A stretch of 64,000 nucleotides of DNA from Arachis hypogaea (GCF_003086295.3 NC_092052.1:71216910-71280909), one strand, 5' to 3'. Positions 44,655-56,172 are shown, counted from the first letter of the stretch. The notes: generated from the sequence alone by a model not told the origin. Program-made: numbers and translations.

Positions 44655-46243
44655 TGGTACACGAAATCGTGATTGCACACTTTTCATGCAACTCCGTGCA
44701 GCTGACCAGCAAGTGCATTGGGTCATCCAAGTAATACCTTACGTGAGTAAGGGTTGATCCCTCAGACATTGTCAGCTTGAAGCAAGCTATGGTCATCCTA
44801 TTAAATCTCAGTCAGGCGGATTCAAATGGTTATGGGATTTTGATAATTAAAATATAATTAAAACAGAAAATAAGATAGAAATATTTATGTAATTCATTGG
44901 TAGGATTTTAGATAAGCGTATGGAGATGCTTATTGCTTCTGAACCTCTGCTTTCCTATTGCTTTCATCCAATCAGGCGTACTCCCTTCCATTGCAAGCTA
45001 TATGTTGGGGGATCACCGTTGTCAATGGCTACCGTCCGTCTTCTCAGTGAAAATAGTCCAAATGTGCTATCACCGCACGGCTAATCATCTGTCGGTTCTC
45101 ACTCATGTTGGAATAGGATCCATTGATCCTTTTGCGTCTGTCACTACGCCCAACACTCGCGAGTTTGAAGCTCGTCACAGTCATGCCATCCCAGATCCTA
45201 CTCGAAATACTATAGACAAGGTTTAGACTTTCCGGATCTCAAGAATGCTGCCAATTGATTCTAGCTTATACCACGAAGACTCCGATCTCGAGGCTAAGAG
45301 ATATGCATTCAAGCTCGTTTCAATGTAGAACGGAAGTGGTTGTCAGAGACGTGTTCATAGGTGAGAATGGTGATGAGTGTCACATAATCATCACATTCAT
45401 CATGTTCTTGTGTGCGAATGAATATCTTAGAACAAGAATAAGCTTGAATCGGATAGAAAAACAGTAGCAATTGCATTAATTCATGAAGAACAGCAGAGCT
45501 CCACACCTTAATCTATGGGGTGTAGAAACTCCACCGTTAAAAATACATAAGAACAAGGTTCAGGCATGGCCAAATGGCCAGCCCCCTAAACGTGATCAAG
45601 AGATCAAAAGTGATACAAAGATAGTCTCAAAAATGATCTGAATATGAAAATACAATAGTAAAAAGTCCTATTTATAATGAACTAGTAACCTAGGATTTAC
45701 AGAAATGAGTAAATGATGCAGAAATCAACTTCCGGTCCCACTTGGTGTGTGCTTGGGCTGACCATTGAAGCTTTCACATGTAAAGACTTTTCTTGGAGTT
45801 GAACACCAGCTCTGGTGTCAGTTTGGGTGTTTAACTCCAGCTTTTATGCCAGTTCTGGCGTTTAACGCCAGAATAGGGTAGAAAGTGGGCGTTTAAACGC
45901 CAATTTGCGTTATCAAAACTCAGGCAAAGTATGGACTATTGTATATTGCTGGAAAGCCCAGGATGTCCACCTTCCAACACAATTGAGTGCGCGCCAATTG
46001 GAATTCTGTAACTCGAGAAAATCCATTTCGAGTGCAGTAGGGTCAGAATCCAACAGCATCTGCAAAAACTCATTGTAAAGTCCAGAAAATACCTGAAATC
46101 ACAAAAAAACACACAAACTCATTGTAAAGTCCAGAAATGTAATTTTTATTTAAAAACTAATAAAAATAGATTAAAATCAACTAAAACGTACTAAAAACTA
46201 TGTAAAAATAGTGCTAAAAAGCATATAAATTATCCGCTCATCA
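44655..46243 (-). repeat. T9 3' LTR
   Basis: About 1589 bp, TGGTACACGAAATCG to CCGCTCATCA on the plus strand. TATA box TATAAATAG at 45676-45668 (minus), palindromes at 45830-45905. Confidence 0.92.
45668..45676 (-). promoter_or_regulatory. T9 3' LTR TATA box
   Basis: TATAAATAG on the minus strand; partner at 54377-54385. Confidence 0.7.
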
Positions 46244-47305
46244 CAATACCAAACTTAAATTGTTGCTTGTCCCGAAGCAACTAAAAAAAAGTAGGATAAA
46301 AAGAAGAGAATATACAATGAATTCCGAAAACATCTATGAAGATCAGTCTTAATTAGATGAGCGGGGCTATTAGCTTTTTGCTTCTGAACAGTTTTGGCAT
46401 CTCACTTTATCCTTTGAAGCTCAGAATGATTGGCATCTGTAGGAACTTAGAATTCAGATAGTGTTTTTGATTCTCCTAGTTCAGTATGTTGATTCTTGAA
46501 CACAGTTACTTTATGAGTCTTGGTCGTGACCCTAAGCATTTTGTTTTCCAGTATTACCACCGGATACATAAATGCCACAGACACAAAACTGGGTGAACCT
46601 TTTCAGATTGTGACTCAGCTTTGCTAGAGTCCCCAATTAGAGGTGTCCAGAGCTCTTAAGCACACTCTTTTTGTTTTGGACCACGACTTTAACCACTCAG
46701 TCTCAAGCTTTTCACTTGACACCTTCACGCCACAAGCACATGGTTAGGGACAGCTTGGTTTAGCCGTTTAGGCCAGGATTTTATTCCTTTAGGCCCTCCT
46801 ATCCATTAATGCTCAAAGCCTTGGATCCTTTTTTCTTTTACCCTTGCCTTTTGGTTTAAAGGGCTATTGGCTTTTTCTGCTTGCTTTTTTCTTTTTTTCT
46901 TTTATTATTATTTTTTTCCGCAAGCTTTTGTATTCACTGCTTTTTCTTGCTTCAAGAATCAATTTTATGATTTTTCAGATTATCAATAACATTTCTCCTG
47001 TTTCATTATTCTTTCAAGAGCCAACAATTTTAACATTCATAAACAACAAATTCAAAAATATGTACTGTTCAAGCATTCATTCAGAAAACAAAAAGTATTG
47101 CCACCACATCAAAATAATTAAAATATTTTAAAATTCGAAATTCATGTACTTCTTGTTCTTTTGTAATTAAAAACATTTTTCATTAAGGCATAAACACTAG
47201 ACACTACTGATCATGTTAATAAAGACACAAACATAGATAGAACATAAAGCATAATTTTCGAAAAATAGAAAAATAAGAGCAAGGAAATTAAAGAACGGGT
47301 CCACC
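46244..47305 (-). other. T9 3' untranslated region
   Basis: About 1.06 kb after the third ORF. No coding support. Next to the LTR it has the shared tail GGGACAAGCAAC and AAGTTTGGTATTG (minus strand). Confidence 0.6.
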
Positions 47306-48461
47306 TTAGTGATGGCGGCTAGTTCTTCCTCTTGAAGATCCAATGGAACGCTTGAGCTCCTCTATATCTCTTCCTTGCCTTTGTTGCTCCTCCCTCATGG
47401 CTCTTTGGTCTTCTCTAATTTCATGAAGGAGGATGGAATGCTCTTGGTGCTCCACCCTTAGTTGTCCCATGTTGGAACTTAATTCTCCTAGGGAGGTGTT
47501 AATTTGCTCCCAATAATTTTGTGGAGGGAGGTGCATCCCTTGAGGCATCTCAGGGATTTCATGATGAGAAATTTCCTCATGCTCTTGTTGAGGTCCATGA
47601 GTGGGCTCTCTTGCTTGCTCCATCCTTTTCTTAGTGATGGGCTTGTCCTCAGCAATGAGGATGTCTTCCTCTATGTCAATTCCAGCTGAATTGCAGAGGT
47701 GAGAAATAAGATGAGGGAAGGCTAACCTTGCCAAAGTAGAGGACTTGTCTGCCACCTTGTAGAGTTCTAGGGATATAACCTCATGAACTTCTACTTCCTC
47801 TCCATTCATGATGCTTTGGATCATGATAGCCTGGTCTATAGTAACTTCAGACCGGTTGCTAGTAGGAATGATTGAGCGTTGGATGAACTCCAACCATCCC
47901 TAGCCACTGGCTTGAGGTCAAGCCTTCTTAGTTAAACCGGCTTCCCTCTTGAATCTCTCTTCCATTGGATGCCTTCCACACAAATGTCCATAAGGACTTG
48001 GTCCAACCTTTGATCAAAGTTGACCCTTCTAGTGTAGGGGCGTGCATCTCCTTGCATCATTGGCAAGTTGAATGCCAACCTTACATTTTCTGGACTAAAA
48101 TCTAAGAATTTCCCCCGGACCATTGTGAGCCAATTCTTTGGGTCCGGGTTTATACTTTGATGATGGTTTTTGGTGATCCATGCATTAGCATAGAACTCTT
48201 GAACCATTAAGATCCCAACTTGTTGAATGGGGTTGTGAGAATTTCCCAACCTCTTCTTCGAATCTCATGTCGGATCTCCAGATATTTACTCTTTTTGAGC
48301 TTGAAAGGGACCTCAGGAATCACCTTCTTCTTGGCCACAACTTCATAGAAGTGGTCTTGATGGACCTTTGAGATGAATCTCTCCATCTTCCATGACTCGG
48401 AGATGGAAGCTTTTGCCTTCCCTTTCCTCTTTCTAGAGGTTTCTCCGGCCTTAGGTGCCAT
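47306..48461 (-). pseudogene. T9 third ORF (Transposase_32-like) with coiled-coil tail
   Basis: The ATG at 48461 opens a Lys-rich start (MAPKAGETSRKRKGKAKAS). The domain follows in three frames: VQEFYANAW and VRGKFLDFSPENVRLAF in 48249-47932, then LEFIQRSIIPTSNRSEVT and FPHLISHLCNSAGID in 47893-47306. Frameshifts near 48220 and 47900 break it. The last 80 residues look like a coiled coil (EHSILLHEIREDQRAMREEQ) ending in a basic RTSRHH. This fits the plant putative transposon protein domain, function unknown; despite the family name there is no evidence that it acts as a transposase. It lies in the envelope position. Confidence 0.75.
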
Positions 48462-48959
48462 AAGTGGTTATGAAAAAAAAAAGCAACGGTTTTACCACAC
48501 CAAACTTAGAAGGTTTACTCTTCCTCGAGCAAAACAAGAAAGAAAAAAGTAGAAGAAGAAGAAATAGAGGAGATAGAGGGGGTTTAGTGGTTTGGCCATG
48601 GGGGAGAAGTAGTGTTTATGATGTGTGAAAATGAAGGAGTAAAAATGGGTTTATATAGGAATGGAAAGAGAGAGGTTTGTGTATTAGGGATTGGGTTTGG
48701 GAGGGAAAGCATTTGAATTTAAATTGTGAGGTGGGTAGGGTTTTTGGGGAAGAGTGGGTGTAGGTGATTGGTGAAGAGATGATGGGGAAGAGAAATGGAG
48801 GTGATTGGTAAGGGGTATTTGGGGAAGGGTGTTATGGGAAGGTGTGATGAAGAGAGAGAGAGAGTTGAGGTAGGTGAGGATCTTGTGGGGTCCACAGATC
48901 CTGAGGTGTCAAGGATTTCTCATCCCTGCACCATTTTGGCTTGTAAACACCACTTGGAG
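48462..48959 (-). other. T9 region upstream of third ORF
   Basis: AT-rich and G-rich stretches; no convincing ORF and, unlike T1, T10 and T11, no clear splice acceptor directly before the ATG. Confidence 0.4.
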
Positions 48960-49180
48960 TGCCAATCCTAGCGTTAAACGCCAGGTTGCTACCCATTTTT
49001 GGCATTTAACGCCAGCTTTTCTTCTCTTTTTGGTGTTAAACGCCAGCTTTGTGCCCTTTTCTGGCGTTAAACGCCAATCTGGTGCCCTTTTCTGGCGTTT
49101 AAACGCCCAGAATGGTGCCAGATTGGGCGTTTAACGCCCATTTTGTTACCCTTACTGGCGTTTAAACACCAATAAGATCG
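48960..49180. repeat. T9 spacer palindrome cluster (GGCGTTTAAACGCC type)
   Basis: Seven units about 25-40 bases apart, centred near 48975, 49006, 49036, 49067, 49099, 49130 and 49161. Most read TGGCGTTWAACGCCAG with one or two changes. Confidence 0.9.
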
Positions 49181-49322
49181 TCCTCCAGGGTGTGCTATTT
49201 TTAATGCTGTTTTTCATTTTGTTTTTGCTTTTTCAGTTGTTTTTGTGACTTCATATGATCATCAACCTAAAGAAAACATAAGATAACAATAGAAAATAGA
49301 AATTTAACATAGATAAGTGAAG

Positions 49323-49370
49323 ATTGGATTTCCTCCCAACAAGCGCTTCTTTAATGTCAATAGCTTGACA
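49323..49370 (-). promoter_or_regulatory. Two-hairpin module in T9
   Basis: On the minus strand hairpin 1 pairs TGTCA (49370-49366) with TGACA (49359-49355) around AGCTAT. Hairpin 2 pairs GTTGGG (49340-49335) with TCCAAT (49328-49323) around AGGAAA: four standard and two G-U pairs. The module starts 18 bases after the ORF stop at 49389. Confidence 0.65.
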
Positions 49371-49388
49371 GTGGGCTCTCATGGAGCC

Positions 49389-50252
49389 TCACAGATACTC
49401 AGAGCATGATGATGGCCTCCTAAAACCAAACTTAGAGTTTGAATGTGGGGGCTCTGTTTGACTCTGCATTGAGAGAAGCCTGGCATGCTTCTTCTCCATG
49501 TGTGCATAAGGAGATCTTTGAGCCTTAAACACAAGGCAGGCCTCATTCACTTGAATGACTAGCTCTCCTCTGTCAACATCAATCACAGCTTTTGCTGTGG
49601 CTAGAAAAGGTTTGCCAAGGATGATGGATTAATCCATACTCTTCCCAGTGTCTAGGATTATGAAGTCAGCAGGGATGTAGAGGCCTTCAACCTTTACCAA
49701 GACATCCTCTACATGTCCATAAGCCTGTTTCCTTGAATTGTCTGCCATCTCTAGTGAGATTCTTGCAACTTTCACTTCAAGGATCCCTAGTTTCTTCATT
49801 ACAGAGAGGGACATGAGGTTTATACTTGACCCTAGGTCACACAAAGCCTTTTCAAAGGTCATGGTGCCTATGGTATAGGGTATGAAGAATTTTCTGGGCT
49901 CCGGTTTCTTCTGAGGTAATTTTTGCCTAACCAAGGTACTCAGTTCATTGATGAGCAATGGAGGTTCATCCTCCCAAGTCTCATTACCAAATAACTTGGG
50001 ATTCAGCTTCATCATTGCTCCAAGGTGCTTAGCAACTTGCTCTTCAGCAATATCTTCATCCTCTTCAGAGAAAGAATACTCATCAGAGCTCATGAATGAC
50101 AGAAGTAGGTTCAATGGAATCTCTATGGTCTCTGTGTGAGCCTCAGATTCCTCTGGTTCCTCATTAGGGAACTCCTTGGAGGCCAGTGGACGTCCATTGA
50201 GGTCTTCCTCAGTGGATACCACTACCTTTCCCTCCTCTACAGGTTCGGCCAT
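49389..50252 (-). pseudogene. T9 protease
   Basis: The active-site segment ALCDLGSSINLMSLSVMKK is intact. The N-terminal part is acidic. A stop near 49629 precedes IILGKPFLATAKAVIDV, after which a tail of about 60 residues ends at 49389 with no passage into RT. In T1 and T4 the equivalent point leads through a linker into the RT fingers. Confidence 0.88.
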
Positions 50253-50299
50253 GTGGGATGTGTTTATGGCCTTGCACTCTCTTTTTGGATTTTCTTCTG

Positions 50300-51690
50300 T
50301 ATTGCTTGGGAGAGTACTAGGAGGGAGTTATGTAACTTTCTTACTCAGCTGACCCACTTGTGCCTCCAAATTTCTAATGGGGGACCTTGTTTCAATCATG
50401 AAACTTAGTGAGGTTTTAGATAGATCAGAGACTATGGCTGCTAAGCAAGAGAGACTCTGCTCAGAATTCTCTGTCTGTTGCTGAGAAGATTATGGAAAAG
50501 GCTTGCTATTGTTAAACCTGTTTCGTCCACTATTATTATTATTGAAGCCTTGATTAGGCTTCTGTTGATCCTTCCATGAGAGGTTAGGATGATTCCTCCA
50601 TGAAGGATTGTAAGTGTTTCCATAGGAATCTCCTATGTAATTCACTTCTTCCATTCCAGGATTCTAAGGGTCATAAGCTTCTTCTTCAGCGGAAGCTTCC
50701 TTAGTACTGCCTGTTGCAGCTTGCATTCCAGACAGACTCTGAGAAATCATATTGACTTGCTGAGTCAATATTTTGTTCTGAGCCAATACGGAATTCAGAG
50801 TATCAATCTCAAGAACTCCTTTCTTCTGAGTTGTCCCATTATTCACAGGATTCCTTTCAGAAGTGTACATGAATTGGTTATTTGCAACCATTTCAATGAG
50901 TTCCTTGGCTTCTTCAGGCGTCTTCTTCAGATGAAGAGATCCACCAGCAGAATTGTCCAATGACATCTTGGATAGTTCAGATAGACCATTATAGAATATG
51001 CATATGATGCTCCATTCTGAAAGCATACCAGAAGGACACCTTCTAATCAATTGCTTGTATTTTTCCCAAGCTTCATAGAGGGATTTGCCTTCCTTTTGTC
51101 TGAAGGTTTGGACTTCCACTCTAAGCTTACTCAATTTTTGAGGTGGAAAGAACTTTGCCAAGAAGGCATTGACCAGCTTTTCCCAAGAGTTCAGGCTTTC
51201 TTTAGGTTGTGAGTCCAACCATGTCCTAGCTCTATCTCTTATAGCAAAAGGGAAGAGCATAAGTCTGTAGACCTCAGGGTCAACCCCATGGGTCTTAACA
51301 GTGTCACAGATTTACAAGAATTCAGCTAAAAACTGATGAGGATCTTCCAATGGAAGTCCATGATACTTGCAATTCTGCTGCATTAGAGAAACTAATTGAG
51401 GTTTAAGCTCAAAGTTGTTTGCTCCAATTGCAGGGATTGAGATGCTTCTTCCACAGAAGTCAGAAGAAGGTGCAATGAAGTCACCAAGCATCTTCCTTGC
51501 ATTGTTGGCATTGTTGTTATTTTCGGCTGCCATGTCTTCTTCTCTTTCGAAAATTTCTGTTAGGTCCTCTCCAGAGAGTTGTGCTTTAGCTTCTCTTAGC
51601 TTTCTCTTCAAGGTCCTTTCAGGTTCTGGATCAACTTCAACAAGAATTCCTTTGTCCTTGTTCCTGCTTATATGAAAGAGAAGAGAACAA
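50300..51690 (-). pseudogene. T9 gag
   Basis: The core is typical (FELKPQLVSLMQQNCKY, DRARTWLDSQPKESLNSWEKL, KSLYEAWEKYKQLIRRCP). A TAA at 51316 breaks the frame in the core and further stops lie near 50664, 50490 and 50335. The C-terminal part has YNPSWRNHPNLSW and an Asn-rich stretch; no zinc knuckle. The start is unclear: the frame is open upstream of the ATG at 51611 to about 51690. Confidence 0.85.
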
Positions 51691-53338
51691 GAAAGTATGG
51701 AATCCTCTATGTCATAGTATAGAAATTCCTTGAGGTGTCAGAGGAAAAGAAGAATAGAAGGATGAGGTAGAGAGGATAATTCGAACTTATAGAGAGGGAG
51801 AGAGTCTGAATTGCTAATAGAGGAGAAGTGTTAGTCCTTAAATAGAAGAGGGTGAGGAGGTGGGGAAATTTTCAAAAACAAAATTTAAAAAAATTTAAAT
51901 TAATTAAAAGAAATTTTGAAAAAGTGGTTGATGGTTTTCGAAAATTAAAAGTGAGAAAGTGGTTAAGTAATTTTGAAAAAGATTTTGAAATTAGCAATCA
52001 AAAATATATGATTGAAAATTATTTTGAAAAAGATGTGATTGAGAGGATATGATTGAAAAGATATGATTGAAAAACAATTTAAGAGGATTTGATTTTGAAA
52101 ATTAAAGTTGATTACTTGACTAACAAGAAACTAAAAGATATGATTTTAAAATTTAAGAATTGAACCTTTCTTAATAGGCAAGTAACAACTTGAGATTTTG
52201 AGTCAATCATATTGAATATTAGCATTAATTTTGAAAATATGAAATAAAAATAAGAAAAGGGTTTTGAAAATCATTTTGGAATTTTCGAAAATATTAAAAA
52301 GGAAATTAAAAAAGATGAGATTTGAAAAAGATATGATGTGAAAAAGATTTGATTTTGAAAAATTTTGAAGATTTGAAAAAGATTTGAATTGAAAACAAAA
52401 TCTCCCCTCCTGTGCCATCCTGGCGTTAAGCACCCATAATGGTATTTATTCTGGCGTTTAACGCCCAAAATACTACTCTTTTGGGTGTTTAATGCCCAAC
52501 CAGGTACCTTGGCTGGCGTTTAAACGCCAGTTTTCCTTCCTCACTGGTCGTTTTGAACGCCCAGCTTTTTCTTTGTAATTCCTCTGCTGTATGTTCTGAA
52601 TCTTCAATTCTCTGTCTTATTGACTTGAAAAGACATAATTTTGAAATTTTTTTTTTGAATTTTTAATAATGAGAAATAACAAAATGAAGCTAATCATGGA
52701 AGACTAAGATCAAATAAACAATGCATGCATGACACCAAACTTATAAATTTTTATATCAGAGACACTAACAAATTGAGAGTGCAATGAGAAACAACAAAAG
52801 ACACAAAACAAGAGAATTTAAATATCTGACCCAAGAAAATCATCAAGAACAACTTGAAGATCAATGAGGAACATAATGCATATATTTGAAAAATGCAGGA
52901 AAATTAAAAATATGCAAAACACCAAACTTAAAAAATGATACTAGACTCAAACACAAATTATTTTTTATTTTTATGATTTTATTAATTTTTTTATATTTTT
53001 TTCGAAAATTATTTGGAAAAAGAAAACAAGGAATTCAAAATTCTTAATGAGAATTCCAGGAATCATGCAATGTTAGTCCAAAACTTCAGTCTAAAGAGAT
53101 TAGACAGGGCTAAACAAGCTTCAGTAGGACATTACATACAATAGCCAAATTGATGGGAATCAACTGGCTTCTGTGATGATAAAAGTAGCATCTGAAACTC
53201 TAGAATTCGTTCTTAAAATCTCTGAAGAACAAAATTAAAAATTTTTTTGAATTTTTTGAAAATAAAAAGCTTAAAAATAAAATAAAATTACCTAATTTGA
53301 GCAACAAGATGAACCGTCAGTTGTCCAAACTCAAACAA
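51691..53338 (-). other. T9 leader between primer site and gag
   Basis: About 1.6 kb, very A/T-rich with many TTTTGAAAA-like phrases. No ORF of note. It includes a palindrome cluster at 52420-52566. A leader of this length is common in Athila elements. Confidence 0.6.
52420..52566. repeat. T9 leader palindrome cluster
   Basis: Five units of the GGCGTTTAAACGCC type near 52426, 52459, 52488, 52524 and 52553, the same family as the spacer and LTR clusters of T9. Confidence 0.85.
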
Positions 53339-53356
53339 TCCCCAGTAACGGCGCCA
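53339..53356 (-). other. T9 primer binding site, tRNA-Asp type
   Basis: On the minus strand TGGCGCCGTTACTGGGGA, two mismatches to tRNA-Asp, 6 bases from the 5' LTR. Confidence 0.88.
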
Positions 53357-53362
53357 AAAACT

Positions 53363-54984
53363 TGGTACACGAAATCGTGATCGCACACTTTTCACACAAC
53401 TCCGTGCAGCTGACCAGCAAGTGCACTGGGTCGTATAAGTAATACCTTACGTGAGTAAGGGTTGATCCCACGGAGATTGTCGGCTTGAAGCAAGCTATGG
53501 TCATCCTTGTAAATCTCAGTCATGCGAATTCAAATGGTTATGGGATTTTGATAATTAAAATTATAATTAAAACAGAAAATAAGATAGAAATACTTATGTA
53601 ATTCATTGGTAGGATTTCAGATAAGCGTATGGAGATGCTTATTGCTTCTGAACCTCTGCTTTCCTATTGCTTTCATCCAATCAGGCGTACTCCCTTCCAT
53701 GGCAAGCTGTATGTTGGGGATCACCGTTGTCAATGGCTACCGTCTATCCTCTCAGTGAAAATGGTTCAAATGCGCTGTCACTGCACGGCTAATCATCTGT
53801 CGGTTCTCACTCATGTTGGAATAGGATCCATTAATCCTTTTGCGTCTGTCACTACGCCCAACACTCGTGAGTTTGAAGCTCGTCACAGTCATCCCATCCC
53901 AGGTGCTACTCGGAATACCACAGACAAAAGTTTAGACTTTCTGGATCTCAAGAATGCTACCAATTGATTCTAACTTATACCACGAAGGCTCTGATCTCGA
54001 ATCTAAGAGATATGCATTCAATCTCGTTTTCATGTAGAACAAAAGTGGTTGTCAGGCACGCATTCATAGGCGAGAATGGTGATGAGTGTCACATAATCAT
54101 CACATTCATCATGTTCTTGTGTGCGAATGAATATCTTAGAACAAGAATAAGCTTGAATTGGATAGAAAAATAGTAGTAATTGCATTAATTCATGATGAAC
54201 AGCATAGCCCCACACCTTAATCTAAGGGGTGTAAAAACTCCGCCGTTGAAAATACATAAGAACAAGGTCCAGGCATGGCCAAATGGCCAGCCCCCTAAAC
54301 GTGATCAAGAGATCAAAAGTGATACAAAGATAGCCTCAAAAATGATCTAAAGATGAAAATACAATAGTAAGAGGTCCTATTTATAATGAACGACCTAGGG
54401 TTTACAGAAATAAGTAAATGATGCAGAAATCCACTTTCGGGCCCACTTGGTGTGTGCTTGGGCTGAGCATTAAAGCTTTCACATGTAGAGACTTTTTTTG
54501 GAGTTAAACGCCAGCTCTGGTGCCAGTTTAGGCGTTTAACTCCAGCTTTTATGCCAGTTCTGGCGTTTAACGCCAAAATAGGGTAGAAAGTGGGCGTTTA
54601 AACGCCAGTTTGCGTTATCAAAACACGGGCAAAGTATGGACTATTATATATTTCTGGAAATACCAGGGTGTCTACTTTCCAACGCAATGGAGGGCGCACC
54701 AATTGGGCTTCTGTAGCTCGAGAAAATCCATTTCGAGTGCATCAGGGTCAGAATCCAACAGCATCTGCAGTCCTTTTTCAGCCTCTGAATTAGATTTTTG
54801 CTCAGGTCCCTCAATTTCAGCCAGAAAATACCTGAAATCACAGAAAAACACACAAACTCATAGTAAAGTCCAGAAATGTGATTTTTATTTAAAAACTAAT
54901 AAAAATATATTAAAAATTAACTAAAACATACTAAAAACTATGTAAAAAATAGTGCCAAAAAGCGTATAAATTATCCGCTCATCA
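53363..54984 (-). repeat. T9 5' LTR
   Basis: About 1622 bp, similar to the 3' LTR throughout except for one replaced segment near 54765-54830 (partner near 46065-46120). Palindromes at 54500-54615; TATA box at 54385-54377 (minus). Confidence 0.92.
54377..54385 (-). promoter_or_regulatory. T9 5' LTR TATA box
   Basis: TATAAATAG on the minus strand; the 5' LTR is the one expected to drive the element RNA. Confidence 0.7.
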
Positions 54985-55251
54985 ATGACAATTCGGTTGT
55001 CAACGTCGAAAGGTGCAGGAAGAAGCGCTCGCTCAGTCGCTCTCTATGCGTGACAGCAGTAGCGCTGTGTTATGCAGCGTCTCTGAGTGAGGAAACTATT
55101 GTGAGTGTGTGAGTGAGGGAACGATTGTGAGAGAGTGAAGAGGGTGATGTGTGTCATTTGTGAGTGCGGCATTATGTGTATGTTAGTGATGTGTTAGGGT
55201 TAGGTTTAGTCAGGGAAAGGTTATTTTTTGGGGTTTTTTTGGTTCGGTTCC
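54985..55251. other. Unassigned 267 bases between T9 and T10
   Basis: Not recognisable. It has GTGAGTGAGG-like repeats and one TTAGGGTTAGG phrase. It may be the decayed end of the T10 third ORF or a different repeat. It is not a continuation of the T8 ORF that abuts the other side of T9. Confidence 0.4.
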
Positions 55252-56171
55252 TCAGTTTGGTAGAGTTGATGGTAGTGCTATGGGTGTCTTCCTCTTAGAA
55301 GGTGTAATGTTTATTGATCTTTCCAAATCTCTCCTCGGAATGAATTTGTTGCCTCTAAAAGTCCGGAACATAATGTCCATTGGTCGCCTCTCTACCCCCG
55401 CTGCGTTTGCTAAGCGCATCACCATCGACGGAAATGGAATGTTGATATTTTTCTTCTCAATCAATTTCCAAATTGATTTATGCAATAAAGGCAAGATGGC
55501 TATATGCTTCCCTTGCAGAATAGCCCAAGGTAGCAAAGCAGTTCTAAATCTCACATTGGTAGTGTGGGTGCTCGAGATGATGTAGTCCGCCACAATCTGA
55601 TGCCATATACGCACTTCAGCATTCAAATCAGAGTATGCAATACTAGTGGGAACATAATTCCTCCCCTTGCTATACTCCCAAAATGCACCAGGACGGCCTA
55701 TTCTCTCAAGGATGGGAGTCAGAGATACTCTTCCTTTGAAGACATCCACCGTTATCTTGGAATATTCATATTTCTCAAGTGGAATGTGGGGGATGTCCAT
55801 AATAGCTTCTAGAGCTTGATTGGATGTATCCAACATCTTTCCCCGGAGGAAGACTGACTTCGCTTCCCAAGCTTGTAGTTTGCATAAAATTCCCGCACCA
55901 TAGTCTCATTGATTTCAATGGGTTCTCGCTCGAGAAACTCCTAATGAAGCGAGGTAATCCTTTGGTAGATAGTCGCCTTGTATTGGCTTGGAACCTTCAA
56001 TGGCTGCTCCCAATGGATGGTATGCTTCTTAATAGCCTTGTGTTGATAGTTGGCTCTCCGGTTAACCAAGGTATCCGGTCTATGGCCTTGGCGATCCCAC
56101 CAAATGTCAGGAGAGTGAGCGGTAGTTTGCTCAACCGGCGAAGTAACCGGTGTCTTATCCTTCTTCATCAT
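55252..56171 (-). pseudogene. T10 third ORF (Transposase_32-like)
   Basis: The ATG at 56171 lies directly after a splice-acceptor-like TTCCTTGCATTTTCAG. The first frame (56171-55941) is basic and ends at a stop; a bridging stretch has EINETMVREFYANY. The best frame (55836-55252) has ITVDVFKGRVSLTP, RIWHQIVADYIISS, LLPWAILQGKHIAILPLL and FPSMVMRLANAAGV, matching the plant putative transposon protein domain. Frame changes near 55930 and 55840 break it. It is the most complete third ORF in the window for the domain core. Confidence 0.75.
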
Positions 56172-56172
56172 C

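Larger units (their letters stand above)
44655..54984 (-). mobile_element. T9: non-autonomous Athila-like element with gag, protease and third ORF
   Basis: Two LTRs of about 1.6 kb flank an interior with primer site, gag, protease, the two-hairpin module, palindromes and a Transposase_32-like ORF. RT, RNase H and integrase are missing: the protease ORF runs straight to the module. The LTR head TGATGAGCGGATAATT is one I associate with the peanut FIDEL/Feral group (from memory, unverified). Flanks CCTAC and ATGAC do not match, so no target duplication is shown. Confidence 0.85.

Noticed and set aside
48960..49180. Regular short palindromes that superficially resemble a CRISPR array
   Set aside because: Units are degenerate, spacers are not unique, and the context is a plant retrotransposon; the same unit is scattered elsewhere in T9.
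55190..55215. TTAGGGTTAGG as telomere-like sequence
   Set aside because: Only about one and a half units, and the plant repeat is TTTAGGG in long arrays.
54985..55251. Fragment of a host gene
   Set aside because: No open frame, splice pattern or recognisable protein; left unassigned.
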